Source of the DNA: Diplolepis rosae
Taxonomy: Eukaryota > Arthropoda > Insecta > Hymenoptera > Diplolepididae
DNA length: 64,000 nt
Direction of reading: 5' to 3'
NCBI GenBank assembly: GCA_030998225.1
Contig: JAPYXD010000250.1
Span: 496,001 to 560,000 of the forward strand
Shown: one piece after another, positions 1 to 9,476 of the stretch
Layout of the letters: every line of letters begins with the position of its first letter
Position numbering within the stretch: position 1 is the stretch's first letter
Notes under the pieces: generated by a model
Told to the model about the DNA's origin: nothing
Database searches by the model: none
The model's input: only the letters and a program-made list of their open reading frames with translations
Made by a program: the position numbers and the translations under genes

Positions 1-56
1 TCAAGATATTTCTACCACTACCTCTTTAATTAACTAGAGGTTTCGTGGGACACCCT
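1..56. repeat. possible right end of a Tc1/mariner-like element
   Basis: The stretch ends in TTTCGTGGGACACCCTG. Many insect Tc1/mariner elements begin CAGGGTGTCCC, so this could be the right inverted terminus of an element that lies mostly left of the window. There is no TA dinucleotide directly after it and no partner terminus in view, so this stays a weak call. Confidence 0.2.
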
Positions 57-378
57 GCATTTTATCCAATTTGAATCGCAACTTCTTACAGCATTGATGC
101 AGCTCATCGGAATTAACCGTATTCGCCACCGCGTATAATCCGAAATCCAACAGAATGATCGAACGATGGCACTGTTCCTTAAAGGGAGCGTGAATGTGCC
201 ATACCGACTCTGAATGGTCGCGTTCTCTTTCCATCGTACTATTGGGTCCTTGAACTAACGTTCTTGATGTCGGTATGCTTTCGGCGAAATTTTTTCTAAG
301 TTCTACGTTTCGTATTAGGGAGCTCAATAAGTCCGTAGTGTGAGATAGAAAAAACAACTTTTTTATTAAAAATCCTAT

Positions 379-1409
379 TCATTCTCCAATATAATCTCCT
401 TTCAAATCGATACACTTAGTTCAGCGATCCTATAAGATTTCGATCCCTCACTTGTAATACGATTTGTCTAGGCCTCCAAAACAGCCATTGGTTACCCATT
501 TGATATTTTCATTTGATGAAAATCTCTATCCTTGGAGACATCGCTCAAAGTTTGGGAGCAAATAAAAGTCGCCGGGGTTCAGATCTGGAGAATAAGGTGG
601 GTGGGGAAGCATTCAAAGCGTAATTCATTGATTTTTGCCATCATCTTCATCGATTTGTAAGCTGGTGCATTGTCTAGCAAAAAGTTCCATTTTTTCCAAC
701 AAATAAGGATTTTTTCTTGTGACTTCTTCTTTAAATCGGTCCAATAATGTACAGTAATAGGCCATGTTTATTGTTTTTTCTTTTTCCAAATAGTCGACGA
801 ACAATATGCCACCGGAATCCCAAAAAACAGAAGCTATAACCTTTCCAGCTGATTGTTGTGTCTTTGCTCGCTTTGGTGCAGTTCCACCGGGTCCGACCCA
901 TTGTTTTGATCGTTGTTTAGATTCTAATTCGTAGTGGTAGATCCATGTTTCATCAATGGTCACTAATCGGCGGGAAAAATCACTTGGATTAAAATAAAAA
1001 GGACCAAACAACTCTTAGCATCACGAAGTCGTTGGCGTTTTTCATCAATTGTTAGCAAACACGGCATCCATTTTGTGGGTGGCTTTCTCATGCAAAATTT
1101 TAACCTTTGACCCAATGATATGCCTGCGGCCTTAGCTAACTCACGAACTTTCGCTTGGGGATTATATAATATAATCTCATCAATTTTTTCGATGATTTCT
1201 GGAGTGCTAACATCTTTTGGCTTTCCCGATTGTTCAGCATCATTCGTGCTCGTCGAACCTTGTTTAAATTCACCAATCCACTCCTCAACCATTTACTTGG
1301 ATCGAGAAGATTTCCCATAACATTTATGAAACCACTGTTTCGTAAGTACGACGTCTCTTCCCATCAGGAAACAGTGTTTAATCAGCACACGAAATCCATT
1401 TTTTTCCAT
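379..1409 (-). pseudogene. mariner transposase, decayed copy
   Basis: This is a degenerate transposase of the mariner family (cut-and-paste DNA transposition in the nucleus). The ATG at 1407-1409 starts a peptide like the usual mariner N-terminus; it runs through the paired-type helix-turn-helix (around 1000-1290, with AKAAGIS) to the catalytic core. The first catalytic Asp is in VTIDETWIYHYE (about 940-960), followed by KQWVGPGG and SAGKVIASVFWD. The second is in LLDNAPAYKS (about 640-690), which is reached only after a frameshift. The third Asp region (about 560-610) is scrambled. Breaks seen: an in-frame TAA at 1293-1295, a frameshift near 690, another near 590. The C-terminal DLKGDYIGE-like end stops at 379. 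The translation resembles irritans/mellifera-type mariners; subfamily is inferred. It is not functional. Confidence 0.9.
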
Positions 1410-1564
1410 TTAAATAGAAAATCAAAACTTGTTCGCTTCTATCGTCAGTAACTTCGAAAATAAACAATATAATTGGCTCCAATTTTTACAGCTGTTGTCT
1501 GAAAGATTTTATTTCATGTGAAAAATATAAAAATGTAATTTGTGGTTCCATCTCTGTGTCATCC

Positions 1565-1837
1565 TACGGACTTATTGGACTCCCTAGTACTCCTGACGAG
1601 TTCGTTCTACCCGAGGATTTCTCGCCTAATCCGACGTTTTTCTCAAAGAATGTCGGGAACATATGCGCCAGGTCAAGCTGGTTCCGGTAGCTTGGAAGTA
1701 CTAACATAAAGCTTTTGTTTTTGAATATTTGAGCACTTGTTTTCATGTTTCCCTTGTCAAGCACGCCAAGAAGGCTAGAACATTAACCCTTTAACGCCCA
1801 GATGTACAGAATTTTCACGTTGACTACAATGTCGTAC
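1565..1837. other. intergenic, no recognisable gene
   Basis: No gene is recognised. A short open stretch on the plus strand (about 1562-1690) reads through a proline-rich peptide with LPEDFSPNPTFF and could be an old exon or transposon scrap. Around 1783 the sequence TTAACCCTTTAACGCCC superficially resembles a piggyBac terminus but has no partner. Confidence 0.4.
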
Positions 1838-2585
1838 CATTTATAGAAAAAAGATGAAAAAGAATCGACAACTCCATATCCTACTGTTCTTGGGGTCGCT
1901 CTTTCGAATGGCACAGTCATAATTCTCAAAACATGACGCTAAACCCTTTATTTTCCCAAAAACGCCCAAAAATGCCCAAAAAACGCTATTTTTGGGGTAC
2001 GATTTTTGTTTTAATTTAAATTTTCACTATGTTTTAAAATATGCATTGAAATAGTTTGTTTTTCTTTGTTCTCTAATTCAAAATGGCGTCTGGACGTTTG
2101 AAATTTTTTGAAATTGAGAACATTGATCCTATTTTGGATTTTCTAGGTTACTTTGTAGTGTGATCATACAAATAAGTTAATACGAGTTTTGTCTCACCGA
2201 TTGTGATTGGCGGAAGCAATATTAGCCCATAAAATTAAAATTCAAGATGGTGACTGCCATGAAGCTAGTAGAAATACGTATATTTCGAGTTTTATTATAA
2301 ACCAGGATGGTGTAAAATTTGCCAATTCGCAATCTCATAGGTTTTAGTCATCACTAAATTCGAATCTTAGGTGAGTTTTTCGAAATTCAAAATGGCTGAT
2401 CCAAAATGGCGGAACCGTTATGTAAAATTTGATATTCCTGTAATAAAAAAATACTGCCGCATTCTACGAAAAGTTTAAAATCAAAATTATTCTTGATGTT
2501 TTTTTCGATTACAAGATTTGTTTTCGAGAAAAAAATTCCTAAATTATGAGGCTCCCCGAAGTTATTAGAAATTTACATATATCTA
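1838..2585 (+). repeat. left arm of foldback element
   Basis: Inverted copy of the segment ending at 3555. It contains an extra block of about 30 bases near 2178-2207 absent from the other arm. Confidence 0.75.
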
Positions 2586-2857
2586 TATTTTTTGTCTCAG
2601 ACTTTGCTAATATTTCATAAAATAATGTTCATATGAATCATACATAAAACTTACTTATAATAATATGTCATTCTGATGTTGGTATAACTTACTAATTATG
2701 CTATAGAAGTAGATGAAAATTTATAGATAAATGGTAGGGTGTGAAAGAGACACTAATAAATGTTGGGGAATTAGTAAATTCGCCTGCATTTTATATTTGC
2801 TGATACTCTATCTTACCATAAACATCCATAAATGTCGATTAGTCATACATACTTAAA

Positions 2858-3555
2858 TTTCTCATAATTTCGGGAAGCCTCATAATTTAGGAACTTTTTC
2901 TCGAAAAAAACTCTTGTAATAAAAAAAACATCAGGAAAAATTTTGATTTTAAATTTTGCGTAGAATGCGGCAATATTTTTTTATTTCAGGAATATCAAAT
3001 TTTACATAACGGGTCCGCCATTTGGATCAGCCATTTCAACTTTCGAAAAACTTACCTAAGATTCGAATTTACTGATGACTAAAACCTATGAGATTGCTAA
3101 TTGGCAAATTTTACATCATCCTGGTTTTTAAGAAAACTCGAAATATACGTATTTCTACTAGCTTCATGGCAGCCGCCATATTCAATTTCAATTTTATGGG
3201 CTAATATTGCTTCCGCCAACTTATTTGTATGATCACACTACGAAGTAACCTGGAAAATCCGAAATAGGAACAATATTCTCAATTTCAAAAAATTCCAAAC
3301 GTTCAGACGCTATTTTGAATTAGAGAACACGTTTCTGATAAGTTAGAAGTTGCCTAAGTGTCGGGAACATAGTGAAAATTTAAGTTAAAACAAAAATCGT
3401 ACCCCAAAAATAGCGTCTTTTTGGGTATTTTTGGGAAAATAAAGCGTTTAGCGTCATTTTTTGAGAATTCTGACTGTGCCATTCGAAAGAGCGACCCCAA
3501 AAATAGTAGGATATGGAGTTTTCGATCCTTTTTCATATTTTTTTTTCAATAAATG
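2858..3555 (-). repeat. right arm of foldback element
   Basis: Reverse complement of the left arm with scattered substitutions. Short open frames inside it (for example 3354-3536) are by-products of the palindrome. Confidence 0.75.
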
Positions 3556-3610
3556 AAATCAACCATTTTATAGAAAAGTATTTTTCATCTTTATTGGTCA
3601 AAGTTTCACT

Positions 3611-3975
3611 CACGATAATCAAGTACCCCAAACGTGAGAGGCAATGGAATTCATGATAATCGAGCACCCCAAACATGAGAGGCAAGCGGACTCACGATAA
3701 TCAAGCATCCCAAACGTGAGAGGCAAGGGAATTCAAGATAATCGAGGACCCCAAACATGAGAGGCAAGCGGACTCACGATAATCAAGTACCCCAAACGTG
3801 AGGGGCAATGGAATTCACGATAATCGAGCACCCCAAACATGAGAGGCAAGCGGACTAACGATAATCAAGCACCCGAAACGTGAGAGGCAAGGGGACTCAC
3901 AATAATGAAGCACACCAAAGGTAAGAGGAAAGGGGACTCATGATAATTAAGCACCCCAAATGCAACAGAACATGC
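3611..3975. repeat. 41-bp minisatellite, about nine units, 82-bp higher order
   Basis: Units start at 3611, 3652, 3693, 3734, 3775, 3816, 3857, 3898 and 3939, exactly 41 bases apart, each with a core like CACGATAATCAAGTACCCCA followed by a GTGAGAGGCAA block. Units alternate between two versions (AAG with ACGTG; GAG with ACATG), which gives an 82-base higher-order period over the first six to seven units. The last two units are more diverged. Confidence 0.93.
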
Positions 3976-4364
3976 TACATCCACGTCGATGTTTTCGGGT
4001 AACGCTCAAAGTGAGTAAAAGGTGTTTAAACTGTTTTCAGCTTCTATACTACATATCTCGATTGCTGTCAAACACCAATCACTAGATTCTACTGAAAAAA
4101 ATTGACATCGATCTTGAAATGACCTTAAAATTGGCAACTGAGGAACAAAATGGTCAATATTATTGACAACTTAGCATCTTATCTACTTGCTAATGTACCT
4201 TTAACGTTTTTCATTCCCAAACACCTCCGAAATTTTGGTCAAAACCATTTTTTTCAAATGGCGTATTTTAGGGGATTTTTAGATCTTTCGATTAAAATGG
4301 GACATCTGGTATATGTAATAATTTCAAAATTAGCACAATTCATTGTGCATCATTGTGTATTATC
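3976..4364. other. intergenic, nothing recognised
   Basis: A+T-rich sequence between the minisatellite and the THAP remnant. An open frame at 4150-4383 has no recognisable motif and overlaps the THAP frame, so it is taken as chance. Confidence 0.5.
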
Positions 4365-4673
4365 ATGGATAAAAAATACGTAATTCAGTGTGCTGTTCGT
4401 GAGTGCACCGCCAAAAAGCGTCAGAAGGAAAGTGTGCCCATTCATCGACTTCCGAAGAGAGGAGGTGCTGGACAATGATGGATAGGAGCTTACGCGAACT
4501 TTTACTTGCCGAGGTTCGAATACCTACAAGCAGTGGAATGGCAATATTTTGTTTGTCATCGAAATTTCGATGAGCAATACTACTATCAAAATAGAAATGG
4601 TACCTTTCTTTTAAAGAGCGGTGCTGTTTCCACGCTAAATTTGCCGTCAGGCAGTGATATGTCGTGTCAGTGA
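4365..4673 (+). pseudogene. THAP zinc-finger domain remnant
   Basis: THAP domains are C2CH zinc-dependent DNA-binding modules found in cellular regulators and P-element-type transposases. From ATG 4365 the frame reads a Cys pair at residues 9 and 14, then HRLPK (27-31, the usual H-x-F/L-P), a TGA at 4476-4478 (codon 38), the conserved Trp at 39, VCHRNF at 63-68, and LKSGAVSTLNLP towards the end, matching the LK..AVPT close of the domain. Length (about 90 codons) fits one complete domain. Two defects are visible: the in-frame TGA, and Asn at position 67 where the last zinc ligand His is expected. Nothing recognisable follows before 5005. It could be the relic of a THAP transposase or of a retrocopied host gene. 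Confidence 0.72.
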
Positions 4674-5004
4674 TTTTTTTTAACAAAATACATACATTTT
4701 TTTAAATTTGGGAAATGATAGAGAAGATAAACACGGTCTCTCTCTCCCCTTCCCCTCCCCTCTTCCTCCCTCCTCTCATCACTCATACTATCTCAAAGCC
4801 AACTTCCGTATGTACGGTCACTTTTGGCAAAAGAAATAGATTGACTGCACGAGAGAAATATAAATTAAAGTCGAGTGATATTGAAAACAAATTAAATAAA
4901 AGGAATTGAACAATGCAATTTGTAGAAATGTATTATATTTGAGGTCAGATCACATTACAAATAAAGATAGTGAGAAAAGTAATTAAAATAACAAAAGAGA
5001 AAAA
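4674..5004. other. intergenic with pyrimidine-rich tract
   Basis: Contains a CT-rich run at about 4739-4785 and A+T-rich sequence. No gene is seen. Confidence 0.5.
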
Positions 5005-5081
5005 ATGGGAAATTTTGGTGCAAATGGATTTGAAAATTTGAGGATTGTGTCAGATGAGATAGTAATTCCCGGAATTAAAAT
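5005..5081 (+). pseudogene. unknown ORF, 5' part, split by Gypsy A
   Basis: An ATG at 5005 opens a frame that is still open when it meets the left end of Gypsy A. Removing the element and one copy of its AAAT target duplication joins this frame exactly to the frame that resumes at 12160. The encoded peptide is not recognised. The start is provisional: a stop lies a few codons upstream in the same frame, so the ATG at 5005 is the first available. Confidence 0.45.
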
Positions 5082-5389
5082 TATGACCGGGGTCGCAAAC
5101 TGAGGAGAGGGAAAGGAGGGGACGCCGAGAAGGTGCACACAAACAGAATCACAATCGTGGTAACTACATTTATTAAAACTTACAAGTCGGTGTACGACAC
5201 TCCGAAGCACAGTCTACAGGCACAACAAAAGAGGTAGTCAACTTGTATTGACACGCTGACCTAGATCCCAACTGGACTCAACGCAGGTAACCGGCGACAG
5301 CGCGTGGTCGCGGGGCATGCCGGGCCGAGTTCCCCCGAATTCCCATCGCAGGGCTGCGTCCTCACGGGGCGCTATTGTAACCTCGTTAC
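5082..5389 (-). repeat. Gypsy A 3' LTR
   Basis: 308 bp, near identical to 11847-12155. Read on the minus strand it starts TGTAACGAGG and ends GGTCATA, where the partner ends GGTCACA, so the last dinucleotide has a single G-to-A change on the plus strand. Confidence 0.95.
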
Positions 5390-5390
5390 A

Positions 5391-5404
5391 ACCCCCCTCC
5401 CCCT
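5391..5404 (-). promoter_or_regulatory. Gypsy A polypurine tract
   Basis: On the minus strand a run of G with one A directly precedes the 3' LTR, as expected for the plus-strand DNA primer of an LTR retrotransposon. Gypsy B has the same tract at 60925-60937. Confidence 0.8.
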
Positions 5405-6035
5405 GATCGGGTTGTGGTTTATTCTCTATGTTTTTTTCATTTTTTTTTGTATTTTTGTATTTCTTCCTCGAACTCCAGCCAGATTGGGTCTGTCTCGATG
5501 TCTAGTGTCTAGATGTATGTGTCTTCTTCGTTCTGGCTGTTTTCATTCGTTGGTTTTGTTTTCTTTTCCATACTAATTTCTATGATTTTCTTGAATTTTT
5601 TACTTATATCCATCCATCCGCCCCTCATATATTTGGTTTTCGCGCTGTTTGGTGTTGTATGGTAGTTTCTGATCCTGTCTGGTGTTTTCTTGCAGAAGGT
5701 GTCATGGAATATATATAACTCCTTTGGCACTCTTCTTTCGCAGAACCTGCACTCCCACAACTCGATGCCCTCCATTGCCGTACCTGAAATCAAATAGTTT
5801 ACCTACTTCTAAACATTTACACTATTATATTACTGTAAACAAAAACGATTTGCTTGATTTTATTTATTCATTTTAATTATTTATACAAACGAGAAGAGAA
5901 ATTTTTTTTTTAATTTTGATTCTTCTTTGCCTTAAATCGATGCACAAACGAAGAGAAGAAAAGAAAAAAAAAATTTTATTATTTTGATCCTTTTATATTA
6001 AATCAATGTAATCTTAAAAACACAGTTTTTTAGTT
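5405..6035 (-). other. Gypsy A 3' untranslated region
   Basis: Between ORF3 and the polypurine tract. It is A+T-rich and contains a 5509-5793 open frame with a CRFCERR...H-x4-C zinc-finger-like arrangement, which may be another fragment of an accessory reading frame; this is not matched in Gypsy B and is left unassigned. Confidence 0.5.
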
Positions 6036-6819
6036 TTAGTTATTATTTCCTAAGTAAATTATTGTTTTTGTTGAATCGTCTGATTCTGTGTCGCTGTCTG
6101 TGTCTTTTTGTAATTCTTCAAGTGCTTTTCTTAGTTCTTTTTCTTTTTCTTCGCGTTCTTTCTTTTTTCTTTCTATTCCTTCGTTCCATGTTTTTCTTTC
6201 CCTTTCTTCTTGTTCTTCTCTTATTTTTTGGAACATTATTTTTTCTTCTTTCTCTTATCATCTTTCTTCCTTCCAGGCCCTTCTTTCTTGCTCTTGATTT
6301 TATTCTCATCGTCTAAGTTCTTCTCTCTGTTTCTTCCATTCTTTATCGTATTTTTCTTGTTCTCTTTTCCTGTCTTCTTCTTCTATTTCGTTTGTATCTA
6401 TTCTTTGCAGCTTTTCTTTTCTCCATTTTATTAAGTCTTCTTCTTGTCTCTTCTTTTCTTCCCATTCTTTTTTTCTTCTTCATAGCTTCTTATTCCCATT
6501 TTTCTCTGGTTTCTTCGATTATCTTCAGTATTTCTTCTTGCATTTTCTTTTCTTTTTTCACTTTGGGTTCTTTTCCTTTCTGTTTTAGTTTTTCCTCTCT
6601 ATGTATCTTCTTAAACTCATTCTTCAATTCTATTTCTCTTCTTGCTTCCTCTCTTCTTCTTATATCTTCTTTTCTCTCTTTTTCTTCTTCTGGTGATTCC
6701 GGGACTAGCGGGGTCTGGAGTAGGTCAAGTAGTCTCGGGCATTTGTGTTTTAAGGCTTCTGCCACTGTTATCTCTCGATAACATCGCTCGCACTTCAGGT
6801 TTAGTTTCTGCTCCATCAT
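6036..6819 (-). pseudogene. Gypsy A ORF3: zinc-motif plus charged coiled coil
   Basis: A third reading frame lies downstream of integrase, where env sits in errantiviruses, but it does not look like an envelope: no signal peptide or membrane segment. The ATG at 6817-6819 begins MMEQKLNLKC; a CERC...HKC motif (C-x2-C-x11-H-x-C) follows at about residues 10-27, then a PLVPESPEEE patch and some 200 residues rich in Glu, Lys and Arg with coiled-coil character, ending in DSDTESDDST at about 6060-6090. Frame breaks occur near 6490 and 6330. Gypsy B preserves the start, the helical part and the acidic tail (57996-58082 and 60333-60716), so the ORF is real in the family. Function is unknown; nucleic-acid binding or a scaffold role is only inferred from the zinc motif and charge. 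Confidence 0.7.
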
Positions 6820-6917
6820 CTGTTAACATAATTATTTCTGTTGTGACTGTATCGGTTCTGTCTATTTACTATTTTATGCGTGTTTCTATTTGTTTACTTA
6901 GTTTTCTCTATATATTT

Positions 6918-7271
6918 TTAAAAGTCTTTTATGTTCCAATTACCAAGTGACTTACCTTTTTTGTTTTTTATTTCGTAAATTGTCGGTGAGATTTTTGTTT
7001 TTATGAAAAATGGGCCCTCGAAATTTTTATTTAACTTTTTTGCTATATTATCTGCTTTATTTGACAACGTTTTTTCGCTTCTTAGTACCTGTTCCCCTAT
7101 CTCGTACCTAATTGGTCTACGTCTTAAGTTATAATATTTTGCCTGTCTTTCATTTGTTACTTCTAAATTTTTCTGTACCTCGTCTTTTATTATTTTCAAC
7201 CTGTTTAGCCTCTCTACCCACTTCCCTACTTCTTGTGATTCTATTTCCTCTATGTTTATTAAATCTTTGTT
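6918..7271 (-). pseudogene. Gypsy A integrase C-terminal (GPY/F-like) region
   Basis: Continues the integrase after a nonsense codon (TGA at 7272-7274). It reads through NERQAKYYNLRR and FEGPFFIKTKISPTIYEI, which fits the GPY/F module of Ty3/gypsy integrases that contributes to DNA binding. Gypsy B reads the same with a Leu codon at the stop position, so the break is a single substitution. The end differs as well: Gypsy A stops at NIKDF, Gypsy B runs about seven codons further. Confidence 0.8.
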
Positions 7272-8799
7272 TCAGGTTTGAATTGGTTCTAATTCCCTTC
7301 CAAAGTTTAAGAATGCTGGTGTGAAACCTGTTGACGCATGTTTACTTGTATTTAGCGCGAATTGTAGGTCTTCCAAATTTTCATCCCATTCTCTATGGTC
7401 TTTTTCAAGGTATGCTTTGATCGCCGTTTTTATTGATCTGTTACATCTTTCTTTTGGATTTGATTGTGGGTGGTATCGTGGTGTTTTCGAATGTCGTATT
7501 CCGAAGTTTTGCGTTAACTTCACCATGATTTTGTTCACGAATTCTTTGCCGTTGTCTGTAAACAATATTCTTGGTGTTCCCCATTTCGATATGCTTTTTC
7601 TGTGGAATTCCTTTTCTATCGTTGTTGCCACTTTGTTTTTTACTGGAATTATTTCCACCCATTTGGTGAACATGTCTACGCAAACAAGTATATATTGGTT
7701 TTTAGCTTTTGACCTCGGCAGTGGGCCCATTATGTCTGCTGCTACTACTGTCCGTGGTTCTTCGATTATTCTTTTTCCCAGTAGTCCTACCTGATTGTTC
7801 ACCTTTGGTTTAATTCTTTGGCATGTGTCGCATTCTTTCACGTATTTTAATGTTTCTGAATACATTCCTGGCCAAAAATAGTTCTCTGCGATTCTTGCAT
7901 ATGTTTTCTCCATGCCCAAGTGTCCTGCTTGTTTATTATCATGGTTTTCTGATAGTACCTGCTCTCTTAGTTCTTTTGGTATTGTTAGTTTCCAGGGATT
8001 ATTATCCAGGTTCAAGCTTGATTTTAACGGATCAGGTCTGAAGAAATAAAGTTGGTCGTCTCTTATTCGCCAGTTTGGGTTTTCTGTTGGTTTTTCCTTT
8101 ACTTGTTTTAGTTTGTGACTATACCATTCATCCTTAACTTCGCTTGTTTTGTTCTTTTTTGTTTCTTTTATTAGCGCTAGCGTACTTGCTGTTGAATTTA
8201 ACTTTTCGCTTGTTCTTGATAGGGCGTCTGGTGCATAATTTAGTGAGCCTTTTCTGTATACTATCTCGTAGTCGTATTCTAGTAGTTCCCGTGCCCATCT
8301 TGCTAGTCGTCCCGTTGGGTTTTTTAAATTAGGCAGCCATTTTAAAGCAATATGGTCTGTTAGTACTTTGAAGGTATATCCTTCTAGGTAAGGTCTGAAT
8401 TTCCGTATTGCCCACACTACTGCTAGGCATTCCTTTTCTGATGTTGAGTATTTTTTTTCCGCTTCGTTGAGGCTTCTGCTTGCGAATGCTATTACATGGT
8501 TTTCGTTTAGTTCAATTATTCCCTCGCATTTTTCGTTTTCTGTTTCTTTTCCTTCCCTAGATACTTCTCCATTCTTGCTTTCTTCGTTTCGTTCTCTTTT
8601 CAGTATTAATTTATTTTTTATTTTATTTTCGGGTTCTTTCTTTATTTCCTTTACTATTTGTTTATCTTCACTCTTGGTTTTTGCTTTGACAGCTGTTTGT
8701 ATTACGTTTTCTTTTTCTAAGGGACTAGAACTAGTGACTTCTTGCCTCTGTTCTTTATTTTCTTGTGGGATTAGACTTCTCTGTCTTACTGGTATTTTG
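7272..8799 (-). pseudogene. Gypsy A pol: linker, RNase H C-terminus and integrase, RT deleted
   Basis: One uninterrupted frame of about 509 codons. The first ~100 codons are the charged linker that precedes RT in Gypsy B; at 8497-8507 it jumps straight to HVIAFASRSLNE of RNase H, so the whole RT is missing but the frame is kept. RNase H continues with YSTSEKECLAVVWAIRKFRPYLEG and a DALSR close. Integrase follows: the zinc HHCC (H, H at about 7943 and 7922; CDTCQ at about 7820-7835), catalytic Asp in VAADIMGP, Asp in FTDNGKEF and Glu in HPQSNPKER, spaced about 60 and 35 residues apart as usual. All catalytic residues of integrase are present. Relative to Gypsy B it lacks about 357 codons. Confidence 0.92.
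8497..8507 (-). other. deletion junction in Gypsy A pol (11-bp microhomology)
   Basis: Minus-strand AACGAAAACCA. Gypsy B has this word twice, at 55227-55237 and 56298-56308, 1071 bases apart, flanking the RT. Gypsy A keeps a single copy with the left flank of the first and right flank of the second. Confidence 0.85.
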
Positions 8800-8801
8800 G
8801 A

Positions 8802-9476
8802 TCATTTTGTGTCCCTTGTCTGGGCGACTTCAGGTCGGGTATAGTTGGCTGGCGTACTAGTGAGTATTTCTCTCCATTGTAAGTTGTTTGTTTTTTTCTG
8901 TTCTCCTATATTTTCCTTTTCGTTTTCTCTTACTTCATTTTCCTTGGGGTCTGTTTCTATTTTGTATTTTATTTGTGGTTTTTCTGGTAGCCACCAGTTT
9001 TTCTTTTTGAAATCTAGCTTTAGGCCCAGTCTTTCTATCATATCTGTTCCTAAGATTCCTGTCGATTTCAGTTCGGGTACCAGCCTAAATAATAAATATT
9101 TTTTTGCGTGGCCTACCTCAATGGGGATCAGTATTTGTCCCGTTATCTCTAATTTTTGACCATTTGCAACTATTAATTTGTTGTTGCTTGGTTTTTTGAT
9201 TTCGTAGTCTAATTTTTCTATTTGTTTAAAGAATTCTTTGCTGATATACGAGTGGGTTGCACCTGTGTCCACTAATACTTTATATTTCGTATTTTCCCAT
9301 TTTATTATTATGTGCATTCTCGTTTCGTCTGGTGTGTTATGTGTTTCGGTTTTCTTTGGCGATAAGGTTTGGTATTTCTGCGGGCTACTATTCGCCTCTA
9401 GTAGCCTCCGTTTGCGTTTCCCTGACTGTACCAACAGTCGCGTTTCATATGTCCTTTGCCTCCGCAATTGTAACAT
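8802..9476 (-). pseudogene. Gypsy A protease (retropepsin)
   Basis: An aspartic protease that would cleave the Gag-Pol polyprotein. The active-site motif VDTGATHSYI lies about 70 codons after the nominal start at 9476; GTDMIERLGLKL and NWWLPEKPQ follow as the C-terminal part of the fold. The frame overlaps the gag zinc-knuckle frame by about 78 bases in the -1 register and has no natural start needed, consistent with expression by frameshifting at 9416-9422. It ends with a TGA at 8802-8804 where Gypsy B has a sense codon, so in the intact element protease continues into the RT linker. Confidence 0.88.

Larger units (their letters stand above)
1838..3555. mobile_element. foldback element with ~700-bp inverted arms
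   Basis: The two halves are inverted copies of each other: the segment 1838-2585 is repeated in reverse complement at about 2858-3555, around an A+T-rich centre of roughly 270 bases with no ORF. Matching landmarks include CATTTAT plus an A-run at both outer ends, the ATAGCG/CGCTAT block at about 1985 and 3405, and CCTAAATTATGAGGC at 2549 mirrored at 2880. The left arm carries about 30 extra bases near 2178-2207. The arms differ at a modest number of sites, so the insertion is not new. It codes for nothing and would need a transposase in trans. Outer limits are uncertain by tens of bases and no TSD was confirmed. Foldback or Mutator-like non-autonomous transposon is the likely class. Confidence 0.75.

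Noticed and set aside
34..357. 107-codon minus-strand frame next to the first mariner
   Set aside because: Its start overlaps the mariner 3' flank and the sequence has no recognisable domain.
1783..1805. TTAACCCTTTAACGCCC as a piggyBac terminus
   Set aside because: No inverted partner with a TTAA target was found downstream.
3611..3975. Regular repeats reminiscent of a CRISPR array
   Set aside because: Units are directly adjacent 41-bp tandem copies with no unique spacers and no cas genes, in an arthropod genome.
6062..6950. Several plus-strand Phe/Leu/Ser-rich open frames that look like membrane proteins
   Set aside because: They are antisense to the Glu/Lys-rich ORF3 of Gypsy A; the hydrophobic look comes from the complementary codons.
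7112..7324. Plus-strand frames across Gypsy A pol (7112-9783)
   Set aside because: Antisense to RNase H, integrase and protease frames with catalytic motifs.
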